A program made the translations under genes and the position numbers. Below, in pieces: positions 1-8,785 of a DNA stretch of 64,000 nt. This stretch comes from Skeletonema tropicum (Eukaryota; Bacillariophyta; Thalassiosirophyceae; Thalassiosirales; Thalassiosiraceae). The notes under the pieces were generated by a model. That model ran no database searches, was not told the DNA's origin, and was given only the letters and a program-made list of their open reading frames with translations. The DNA lies in the NCBI GenBank assembly GCA_037178625.1, contig CM074134.1:434001-498000 (forward strand). Reading direction: 5' to 3'. The stretch's first letter is position 1. The number at the start of each line of letters is the position of its first letter.

Positions 1-181
1 ACATCATAACTGAGCAAACATCTTGTAGCAAGTAATAGGTGAGCGATTGTGTGGTAATAATACTTTCGGATAGATTTCTGTCGGGTATCATTGTCGTGGT
101 GATAGGGGACAGAACGAGAGCGGCGCGAAAGTTCAGAGCTTGTGTAATTTGAAAGTACGTTTCGTAGACGACACATCATAT

Positions 182-2805
182 ATGCGACGTCAAAATCCAG
201 GCATGGGCAGAGGAGGAGGTGGAGGAAGAGGCGGCAACATGATGGGTCATCCTAATGGACGAGGTAGAGGAATGATGGGAGGTCCACCCGGTCGTGGTGG
301 AGGACGAGGAGGAGGCGGACCGCCGCCTGGGATGTCTCATTATGGGCCATCATCGACACATCCTCATCAAGGAGGAGGGAGAGGAATGATGATGGGCAGA
401 GGAGATAACCATTATAATCATCCCGGAAGAATGGACGGAAGAGGTCATAATATGATGGGCAGGGGACCGCCTTTACCACACGTAGGACGCGGGAATATGA
501 TGGGCAGGGGTCCTGGACCTGATATGAGGCGGGGCCCAAGAGCAAGAGATCCCAGAGGCAGAGGACCGATGAGTAATGATTTTGGTCGCTATGGTCCTGC
601 AGGAGGAGGCAATAGATTCCCAATGGATAATAGAGGGCCTCCGCCGCCACCGCCTCCGCCTCCACCGCCGAATAGAACGAATGTCAGCATGAATCATCAA
701 ATGCAACCTGGCAGAGGGCATCCTCCTCAACAGAATATAATGCGAATGCATCCGAACCAACCTCATATGAATAGGCAACAGCAACAACCATTTGTTCCTG
801 GAGGCCACTTACAGCAACCTTTCAATGGGCAACAACAACCCCAACAGCAGATGCCAATGAGTCAAAGTCCATTACAAATGCAACACCAGATGCAAATGGC
901 TGGGATGCCACCACCAAATCAACACGCTCCAATGCAGCAGCAGCAACAAGTGTTTCCACCAAATGGTCAAACTCAACCCGTTGGTCAATTTCCACCCCAT
1001 CAACAAATGCAAATGGTGAATCAGCAGGGACCTCCTCCACAAATAATAAGCCCCCAGCTTACACAACAGATCGTAGCGGCAGCAGCATCTCCTGCTGCTT
1101 CTGCATCAGCTCCTACCGCAGATGGATGGACGGAACATCGTTCGCCGCAAGGTATCCCATACTACTTCAATACGATCACGAACGTTTCCACGTATGAACG
1201 ACCAGCTTCTCTTTCGCAAACGCTACAAAATGGTGGCGTTGCTGTTCCTCTTGCCAGTTCGACAATAGTATCAACTCCAGCGAAAGCAGCATCTGGGACA
1301 TCGACTTCAGCTTCATCCTGGCAAACTTACACAGATCAAAATACGGGAAAGAAATATTATTCAAATGGTGTTACAGTTACATGGACTCGCCCTCCAGAAC
1401 TTGGACCTGATGAATCATCTGCTGACAACTCTGCACAACAAGCATCAAGTAATAATAAACGTTCAAGTAGTGTACCCGATAATGAATCAGCGAAAAAGAA
1501 GAGGAAGAAGGGTGAAAAGGATGACGTGTGTCTGTACGCGAATAAGGCTGAGGCTCTTGCAGCATTCAAAGGACTCCTTCTAGCCAAAGATATCGCACCA
1601 ACGACAAAGTGGAACGATGTCGTTCGGATATGTTCCGAAGATGCACGGTGGGATGCATGCAATACAATCGGAGAAAGAAAACAAGCGTTGGCGGAGTATC
1701 AAACCAAACGTGCCAATGAACTTCGAGATGTCAAGCGACAAGAGAAAGTTAGAGCGAAGGAGGCATATCAACGATTACTCACTGATATTTTACCCACGGT
1801 CAAAACTTTTTCACCAGGCTCATCAAGGTTTATGGATGTGCGTGATTTTTTGTCAAAAGATGATCGATTCTATGCTGTGGATGATGAAACAACCAGAGAG
1901 GAATTGTTTTACGAGTTTGTCGAAGAGATGCGCAAACGGGAAGAACGGATTAAGAGGAGCAAGAAACGGGAGGCAAAGGATGCATATTTGGCGTTTTTGA
2001 AGCTGAGAGAAGAAGAGGGAAAGTTAACTTTTGCTTCAACTTGGTGAGTTTGATGACTATGATGAGTCCTCTAACTTGTGCTGCTCTAGTAGTACCTCAT
2101 TCTTACAGTTCTTTTACTATTGCCATCTGCTTCAGGACTTCGTTTATTTCAACATTGGGAGAGGGGGAGAAGAATGATTCTAGATTTATTGTGTCTTCCA
2201 ACATGTCTGAATCTGATCGCCAGCTATACTTTTCTGACTATGTCATAGAACTACAGAATGCCGAGGATGAAAAACGCCGTCGGATACGTGACGCACGGCG
2301 TCGTGCTGAAAAAGCGCAGAGAGACGCCTACCGCGAGAAGCTCAGAGAGTTTGCCAAGTTGGGGACCATCATCCCATCAACACACTGGCGTAGCGTGGGA
2401 GACAAAATTGCTGCTGATCCGTGCTATGAACCCGTGCTCGCCCAAGGTCGAGATGTTCCTATGGAAATCTTCAATGACTTTGTGGATGACTGGAACGAAC
2501 AATACAGACGAGACAGATCAACTCTATCGCGCTTGTGGGAGTCTAGCAAGAAGGAGATTAAGCTTGATGAAAGCACTGGAGTCGACTTTAGCAAAAAGCT
2601 TTTGGATTACTCTGCCAACTCGCCTGACATTTACGCTGACGTTCGACGAATGTCAAGTAATGAACCACTATCAAGTATAATGTTGTTCTTCAATGAGCTG
2701 AAAGCTAATTCAGGAGGCGCGAACGGGCGCAGCAGTCTGCTTAATGACGAAGACTCAAGCGAGGATGAAGGCGAGATAAAAGAGGATGGTGAAGAGGCAG
2801 AGTGA
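182..2805 (+). CDS. PRP40: PRP40-like pre-mRNA-processing factor (WW and FF domains)
   Basis: U1 snRNP-associated splicing factors of this family bridge the 5' splice site and the branch-point proteins. Two exons are supported: 182..2043 and 2136..2805, with a 92-bp GTGAGT...CTTCAG intron; the join recreates a Trp codon and restores the third FF domain. The protein is 843 aa. It opens with about 150 residues rich in Arg-Gly-Gly and Met, then a Pro run and Gln/Met/Pro-rich sequence. Two WW domains follow (about residues 312-345 and 376-408, starting DGWTEHRSP and SSWQTYTDQ). Four FF-type repeats span about 450-780, and the tail is acidic. I start at the first ATG (182), because the frame open from 140 has only a TTG there. 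Order and spacing match PRP40/FBP11. The RGG-rich N-terminus is longer than in yeast and could bind RNA (inference). Confidence 0.9.
2044..2135 (+). other. Intron of the PRP40-like gene
   Basis: The donor is GTGAGT and the acceptor CTTCAG. Splicing joins TG with G to make TGG (Trp) inside an FF repeat, and the two exon frames are open only when this stretch is removed. An earlier acceptor at 2108 also keeps a frame open but inserts nine residues that break the FF pattern. Confidence 0.85.
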
Positions 2806-3453
2806 GAGCGTGATCTCACAACAATTCATTTCCTTCTTGTTCACACAATACAAATAGGTTACACAAAGGAAATAGTGGAAAAAGGTGAGGCAACGAAACT
2901 TTCTTTTGCTTGGAACATGTGATCTTATATTGTTGATTTGAGAGACATGATAAAAAGAGGAGAGTTGCCGAGGATGAATTGCGTTTTTAGCTGCAAGATG
3001 AGTTCATGATGTGTTTGCATTTGCTGAGAAAGAAAAGAGTGGACAGAGGCGGGAACATCTTTATAGCACTTCATTTTTACTGCATTGAATCATTTTAATA
3101 CTTTGTATGTGTTGTTTGTATGCTTGGAAGCGCGATGATGTCACATTCTCGGATTATTTGCACATCATATGTTTTTTGTGTGCAGTGTTACTACTTGATG
3201 GATACGAGCGCAGCGAGTTGAGCACTGCCATTGAGTACATATGTACTCGACTGCTTTGCAAGTGATTCCTTTCTACTGCGAAGAAACCTGAAGCAGGGTA
3301 TCTATTGTGCGTGAGTGGTTCAGCACACTTTCCCATTCTCATATTACGGCTTGGATTCTCTTCATCTTCACCTATTAAAAAACCAAATGAGTGTCTATCT
3401 TTGTGTACTTGTTCGCAACTGTTTTGTATAATTACCTGAAGTGTAACACTAGT
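2806..3453. other. Intergenic region between convergent genes
   Basis: About 650 bp between the end of the PRP40-like gene and the end of the Maf gene, which face each other. It must hold both 3' untranslated regions. I see no open frame with coding character, RNA gene or repeat. Confidence 0.5.
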
Positions 3454-4297
3454 TTACAAATCCAAGCTCTCTATGACATCTGTCAGCTCCCTACTCAACC
3501 TATGCATGGGTAATCCCATCACAGTAAAGAAGTCTCCTTCAATTCTCTCGACCAATTGACCTCCAATGCCCTGGATACCATAACTCCCTGCCTTATCGAA
3601 TGGTTCTTTTGTATTTATGTATGCCTTGATGTCTCTATCAGTAAGATTTGAAAACTTCACCCTTGCTGTATCAGTGAACGAAAACATCAACTGGGGTTCG
3701 CCCGATGATGATGTCGACGCTCCAACAGCATAAACTGCGACGCCTGTATGAACTTGATGCCAATTACCAGAAAGATTGCTGAGCATTGAATGTGCTACGT
3801 CCTCATCAGTTGGCTTTTCCATGATGGACCCATCTAAATCAACAATAGTGTCAGATCCAATGATCAGAGCCACACCATCAGGTGATGTCCACAGCTTCCG
3901 CCCCATATGCATGCGCTTTTCTTTCTGCCAATGTCCGTGCATAGTCCGATGGAGAGATTTCTTGCTGAGACAATTCAATTTGCAACTTTTCTTCGTCTAA
4001 TGGAGATGGAGATGCCGTGAAGCGCCCAGCCAGTCCCATCATGTCTAATATCTCCACCCTCCTTGGACTTTGACTTGCCAAGATCAACCGTAATTTGGCG
4101 TTTGGGTCAGATGTAGGTGATATTTGATGGAAGCTTGATACCAACAGTTTGCTTGGCTCGTCGGAGGCAGCACTATCACTTTTTGATGCCGACATCATCG
4201 ATGTAGTGTGGGCTGAACTTATAGATGGATTTAAGAATCCTTTGCAGCCGCAGAGAGTGACGATCTGTAACAGTAACGACAACACGACTTTGTTCAT
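3454..4297 (-). CDS. Maf-like nucleotide pyrophosphatase, with an internal frame break
   Basis: Maf proteins hydrolyse non-canonical or modified nucleoside triphosphates (house-cleaning; dTTP/UTP or m7GTP depending on subfamily). The N-terminal 21 residues look like a signal peptide ending near CKGF, so secretory or plastid targeting is possible. The signature SQSPRRVEIL and the block RTLAERKA lie in the first frame (4297 down to about 3880). IIGSDTIVD, the KPTDE block and LSGNWHQVHTGVAVY lie in the second frame (about 3900 to 3454). The two halves match the family in order and spacing, but the first frame ends at a TGA (3868-3870) just before the second takes over, and no GT-AG intron fits. 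One skipped base at ACC-TGA-T would join them into a protein of about 280 aa. This could be a sequencing error, a recent mutation, or +1 frameshifting. Confidence 0.75.
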
Positions 4298-4457
4298 GGT
4301 GGGTATGTTGATATGAAACTCAGCACCTGTCTCTTTGTAGGTCTCTCTCTAGAGAGAGAGAGAGAGAGAGCAGGCAGGCAGCAGCGTTTATTTAGGACCG
4401 ATCGCCAGGCACCATGGTGGTGGCTGGTGGCCATGCGCGGTTGTTTTGTGTGATCTT

Positions 4458-4741
4458 TCAGGGAAGTTGAAGAAAGTTTCACTCATTTTTCAAAGAAGTT
4501 TCATTCATGTTGCATTCATATTGCATTCATGTTGCATTCATGTTGCATTCATGTTGCATTCATGTTGCATTCATGTTGCATTCATGTTGCATTCATGTTG
4601 CATTCATGTTGCATTCATGTTGCATTCATGTTGCATTCATGTTGCATTCATGTTGCATTCATGTTGCATTCATGTTGCATTCATGTTGCATTGAATGCAA
4701 CATGAATGCAACATGAATGAAACTTTCTTCAACTTCCCTGA
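4458..4741. repeat. 11-bp satellite enclosed by a perfect inverted repeat
   Basis: About 17 head-to-tail copies of TGTTGCATTCA run from 4508 to 4692, nearly without change. The block sits between two 23-bp perfect inverted repeats at 4458..4480 and 4719..4741 (the left one begins TCAGGGAAGTTGAAGAAAG). The inverted symmetry also covers the first two satellite units against 4693..4719. The whole could fold into a hairpin, like a foldback or MITE-type element whose interior has expanded. Open frames here are by-products of a repeat unit with no stop codons. Confidence 0.85.
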
Positions 4742-5079
4742 GGGTTCCCATTATGCGGAGAGTCACCAATGCATTTTCAATGATTCCAATATCCAATTCG
4801 TCCCGCCCGATGGCGATGACGATGACGATGGCGATATTATGATACTTTAGTTACTCATATACTCTCTACGCCCGAGGGTCAGGATGACAAAGAAAATAAT
4901 ATTTAAGTTTACCGTCGTCGTTGCCATATTGTGAATGTATGACGTAGAGCGTGGCCTTAATGATACATAAATGAATCACGACGAGCTTCGCGCTCCAGTG
5001 CGGTTTGGTCGGTTTGGTCGGTTTGAGGGTGGCGAGGGAAGTCTCGGTGCATTTCGTTGAACTAAATGCTGAAACCCGA

Positions 5080-5335
5080 GTGAACAAGCTGTGGAACAAG
5101 TTGCAGAACAAGGTACGGAAGGACAAGCTCTGGAATCAGTGCACTGGGACAAGATCGGAACTGAATGCACGACTTGATCAACTGCTTGCTGATATCAAGT
5201 ATACCTACGTGAAAATTAGGCAGATAAATGTTACAGCGTATGGCTGTTTGCTCACCTTGTCAATGTAACAAAAAGCTACGATGCAGATCCCACCGATAAC
5301 TGTGAAGGTTGGGCTGTGCTGATTGAACTTTCTAC
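5080..5335 (+). pseudogene. Partial duplicate of the 3' end of the RING/coiled-coil gene
   Basis: The stretch repeats the end of the gene at 5465..6377 and its 3' flank. It shares the GAACAAGCTGTGGAACAAG units, a homologous ...LNARLDQLLADI... segment, the ending KIRQIN(V/I)T and the downstream text beginning GTCAATGTAAC. It has diverged to roughly 75-80% by eye, lacks the RING part and has no credible start. It is a relic of a tandem duplication about 1.2 kb apart. Confidence 0.7.
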
Positions 5336-5464
5336 AAAAGGGTATCATACCTCAATACTGCTTTCGCTCTTTCTCTCGCTTACTTACAACCTCGCTGTTG
5401 AATGTTAAAGCGAAACCGACACAAACCGATCATCAAATCAGTTCATTATTTTGTTAAAACAAAG

Positions 5465-6377
5465 ATGGAGCACCTTCACCATACACCCCCTCGCCACAGC
5501 TCTCGCCGTGCAGCTATTAACATTAACGCTAATTCACGATTGACTGCCATGTTGACGCCAGGCAGCGAGAGGAAGACGCTCGACCGCGAGTGTGAGTTCA
5601 GCGGCGGAACAGCAGGGTGTGGCAGTAGCAGTGGAGGAAAATGCAACGATTGCTGAGTTTCGCGACGACGATAGTCCGAGTCTGAGCTCCGTTGAATCAC
5701 CTGAGGAAGAAGAGTTAGAATGCTGCATCTGTTTGGAGGAACCTAGCGCTAGCGACGTCGCGACTATATCGACGGCTGTGAGCACGTGTTCTGCCTTGAA
5801 TGTATTACAGTATGGTCAGAAACAAGAAACATATGTCCTCTTTGTCGGGTTCACTGCAATTGAATCAGCGGGTGGTGTTCTGCAACAGGTCCCGGATAGA
5901 CGTCCCGTTGCTGCATCTGGCATTAATCTTGTACGCGTATTTTATAACCTCGAAGAACTTGCAGGAGGTAGGGTCGAAAGTAACGAAGATGACCTCGTAG
6001 CGTTGCATCAAAGGCTGGTTGAACTACAGGAGGCACAACGGCAATATACGCAGCGTTTGCAACTTCTAATTCAAGAGCGAGACGTTGCGAGACACGCTTC
6101 AGAACAAGCTGCGCAAGCTGTGGAACAAGCTGTAGAACAAGCTGTGGAACAAGCTGTGGAACAAGCTGTAGAACAAGCTGTAGAACAAGCTGCGCAACAA
6201 GCTGCCGAACGCGAACAAGCTGGGCAAGCTGCAGTTGCAGAAATCAATCAACTGAATGCACGGCTTCAAGCTGCGGAACAATTTGCGGAACACACTGCAG
6301 AAATAAATGCACGACTTGAACAAGTGCTTGCTAACCTCAGGTCCATGTACAAAATTAGGCAGATAAATATTACTTAA
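5465..6377 (+). pseudogene. RING-finger/coiled-coil gene with shifted reading frames
   Basis: A C3HC4-type RING is present but split over frames: CCICLEEP in one, then GCEHVFCLEC...ICPLCR in another (5771 to about 5840), then back to the first frame for a long coiled coil. RING proteins are usually E3 ubiquitin ligases. The only upstream ATG (5465) lies in the same frame as the RING core, so three frame changes are needed. The coiled coil contains about 20 copies' worth of EQA-type sequence, with VEQA encoded by 12-bp tandem repeats (about 6115-6200), and ends KIRQINIT. No intron with GT-AG borders fits the gaps, which are under 40 bp. The RING cysteines and His all persist, so the breaks are either recent or base-call errors. 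Confidence 0.6.
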
Positions 6378-6768
6378 TCAAACTCAAACCCAAAGGAACA
6401 CGAAGCAGCAGCATTCTTTTCTTTCTCAAATCCGGCAGCTTTCGCTAATTGTTCACCTACCTCGTCAATGTAACTAAAAGCTACGATGCAGTATCTGATC
6501 CCACTGATTACTGGACTGGGTCGCCACTGTGCAGAAGACTGCCACCTTCGAAGCTCACCATTCATCCCACTGTTGGTGACAGAACATAAACCACCACCCT
6601 GAAACTCCGAATTGAGCGCGATGATAAAACTATGTGATGACTTATCGAGGTGGGGTGGCAATTATCTCTGCTTTGAAGAGTCACTGACTTCTACATAAAG
6701 AGAGTAAGGATCATACTCAATATTTATTTTGGTTCATGAATAATGATTCGGGGCTAACTTAGCAGGAA
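6378..6768. other. Intergenic region holding the second copy of a duplicated 3' flank
   Basis: The first 160 bp resemble 5240..5335, the flank of the partial RING-gene duplicate. The rest shows no recognisable feature up to the tRNA gene. Confidence 0.5.
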
Positions 6769-6848
6769 GACATCGTGGCCGAGTGGTCTAAGGCGTTGCA
6801 TTTAGGCTGCAATCTTAGTTGGCGCAGGTTCGAATCCTGCCGATGTCA
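6769..6848 (+). tRNA. tRNA-Leu (anticodon UAG), copy 1
   Basis: The cloverleaf is complete. The acceptor stem is GACATCG with CGATGTC. The D arm is GCC...GGC. The anticodon stem is TTGCA with TGCAA around loop TTTAGGC, giving anticodon TAG. A long variable arm fits leucine. The T arm is GCAGG/TTCGAAT/CCTGC. The discriminator base is A. There is no encoded CCA and no intron. It reads CUA codons. Confidence 0.95.
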
Positions 6849-7128
6849 TCTTTTGTACCAATCAGGGTAATGTAGATCATTTGCAGCACAACATGTTCGT
6901 TATCGATCAGTTAGGGGTACAACATCATAGAAGACGATGTCGCCTCTTAGAGGTAGAGGCCCACCTGGCGTACTTCAAAATTTCTTTTATTACATATGAT
7001 TGATTGAGCCTTCGTTCTGAAGAAATGCACCAAAATAATGCTCTCATACACATTATCTCTTTCTACTTGCCTCGTTCGCCATGAATCGGTTCAGATGCTT
7101 TGACATCTGGCCCATTGGTCCAACGTAA

Positions 7129-7208
7129 GACATCGTGGCCGAGTGGTCTAAGGCGTTGCATTTAGGCTGCAATCTTAATTGGCGCAGGTTCGAATCCTGC
7201 CGATGTCA
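7129..7208 (+). tRNA. tRNA-Leu (anticodon UAG), copy 2
   Basis: Identical to the copy 360 bp upstream except for one G-to-A change in the variable arm (CTTAGTTGG to CTTAATTGG). All stems and the TAG anticodon are intact, so both should be functional. The copy lies inside a longer tandem duplication. Confidence 0.95.
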
Positions 7209-7414
7209 TTTTTTGTTCCGATCTGGGTAAGTAGGGTAGATCTTTTGCAGCACAACATGTTCGTTATCGATCAGTTAGGATTACAACATCATAGAAGACG
7301 ATGTCGCCTCTGAGAGGCCCACCTGGCGTACTTCAAAATTTCTGTTACATATGATTGATTGAGCCTTCGCTCTGAAGAAATGCACCAAAATAATGCTCTC
7401 ATACATATCTCTTT

Positions 7415-8785
7415 CTACTTGCCTCGTTCGCCATGAATCGGTTCACATCCTTTTCTTGCAAGGGCAGAGAACATGTTATGATTTCTTCCAACGTCAAGAA
7501 CAAATATCTCCGTAGCAAAACCGTAAACACGAGCCATAACTGCAATAGTTGACGTCCAAGTTGACAATGATGTTATCACAAAGTATCTTGCCCGCAAGTG
7601 CATGTGCATGCTGGTAAGGGCTGACGCGATAACAGCCTCATTTGAAGCCTGATCAACATATGCTTCAAGCATGGACCCTGATCCAGTTCCCTGTTGCACA
7701 TCGCCTATATTTAGAATGATTCGAAGTTGTGGAAGTTCTTTCTTTAAGAGCTCTACAAATTCATCACATGCTGCCTTATCCTCACTTGTAACAATTACAT
7801 TTTCAACCAAAGGATCAAAGTCCATAAATTGTTTCACACCATCTAGGTACACCTCAAGGGGCGGACAATCTAATTCTCCTCCAGCACTGCCTTCTATCGT
7901 GTGTCCATAACATTTATCACTCCTTCGAATCGGAACACCGATAGTCCTATCCGGATCAATATCTGCGGGAAGTGACTGACGCAATCGCTTATCAATCTGT
8001 TTGCGAATATGATCCTTGGGTCTTAAATAGTATGCTAATGTAGCTGCCAAAATATTCATATGGGAGTGATCATTATCTCCTCCAGGGAGACCCGTCCAAG
8101 AGTATTTCTGTCCAGTGAGTCGAAACCATAGTTTCCTTGCTGAGTACACCGTACGGATCGATCGATCGTATTCATCATTGGCATCTTTTAACGTAACTGA
8201 TCTATCAGGCGTGTTGAGAGGATCGACATCAGATAACTTGCAACTAGTCAATGGTTCAAAATAACATTCTCTTGTTTCTGGCCCATTGGGACATCCTTTT
8301 GCCATTGGCCACAGCAAATCGTCTGAAATTAATATTCTCGATCCAAACTTTCTAAATTTGTCTCCATCTGTCAATGCATGCAACAAATGAGATGATCCTG
8401 CGTGCGCAAATGCAGAAAGGCCGCGTGTATCCTTGTCATTTCGTCTCGGTGACCGCAAGACGAAGAATTTAGTGGATGGCGATGAGCAATCTGCTGGGTG
8501 TTGAACATTGTGTATCTTGGCTAATATGCCCCCATCATTTTTTGACGGCCACCAGTAGCCTGTTAGTGAGTTTGCTTTCCGCTGCAGCCGTGATGATGTT
8601 GACGTTGACGAAGATGCGATATCATTATTTGTCAAGAATGCTGTTTTCTCACTTTGATTGACATATCTTGCAATGGTGATATAGTTAGTCAGTGTGATTA
8701 AAATCAGTGCGCCTATACTGAGGAGCAGAGGGTTTTTCCACTGGCTGCTTGCTGAAGTCGCTTTGGGCTGCTGAGAGATCGCCAT
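7415..8785 (-). CDS. Type II membrane protein, GT23 (alpha-1,6-fucosyltransferase)-like
   Basis: 456 aa. A single hydrophobic helix at about residues 20-40 (PLLLSIGALILITLTNYI) after a short cytoplasmic tail gives Golgi type II topology; a Ser/Thr-rich stem follows. The luminal part contains GVPIRRSDKC near residue 282, like the GDP-fucose site HVRRTDK of FUT8-type enzymes, then a block VIVTSEDKAACDEF and a final Rossmann-like section with YFVITSLSTWTSTIAVMA, which resembles the family's last conserved motif. Such enzymes core-fucosylate N-glycans. Overall similarity is weak by eye, so the acceptor and even the donor are inferred. The start is the first ATG, and the last codons are repeated upstream beside the first tRNA copy. 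Confidence 0.55.
   Translation of the reverse strand: MAISQQPKATSASSQWKNPLLLSIGALILITLTNYITIARYVNQSEKTAFLTNNDIASSSTSTSSRLQRKANSLTGYWWPSKNDGGILAKIHNVQHPADCSSPSTKFFVLRSPRRNDKDTRGLSAFAHAGSSHLLHALTDGDKFRKFGSRILISDDLLWPMAKGCPNGPETRECYFEPLTSCKLSDVDPLNTPDRSVTLKDANDEYDRSIRTVYSARKLWFRLTGQKYSWTGLPGGDNDHSHMNILAATLAYYLRPKDHIRKQIDKRLRQSLPADIDPDRTIGVPIRRSDKCYGHTIEGSAGGELDCPPLEVYLDGVKQFMDFDPLVENVIVTSEDKAACDEFVELLKKELPQLRIILNIGDVQQGTGSGSMLEAYVDQASNEAVIASALTSMHMHLRARYFVITSLSTWTSTIAVMARVYGFATEIFVLDVGRNHNMFSALARKGCEPIHGERGK

Larger units (their letters stand above)
6765..7447. repeat. Tandem duplication of tRNA-Leu plus the 3' end of the next gene
   Basis: Unit 1 runs about 6765..7108 and unit 2 about 7125..7447. 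They share the tRNA, a 200-bp flank (for example GCAGCACAACATGTTCG) and the last codons and 3' region of the fucosyltransferase-like gene (CTCGTTCGCCATGAATCGG). Small indels separate them; unit 1 therefore ends in a short dead fragment of that gene. Confidence 0.85.

Noticed and set aside
4508..4692. CRISPR-like array
   Set aside because: Units are 11 bp, directly adjacent and without spacers; the genome is eukaryotic.
4446..4716. Two open frames rich in CCIHVAFMLHS over the 11-bp satellite
   Set aside because: The repeat unit lacks stop codons in several frames, so the frames follow from the repeat and not from coding selection.
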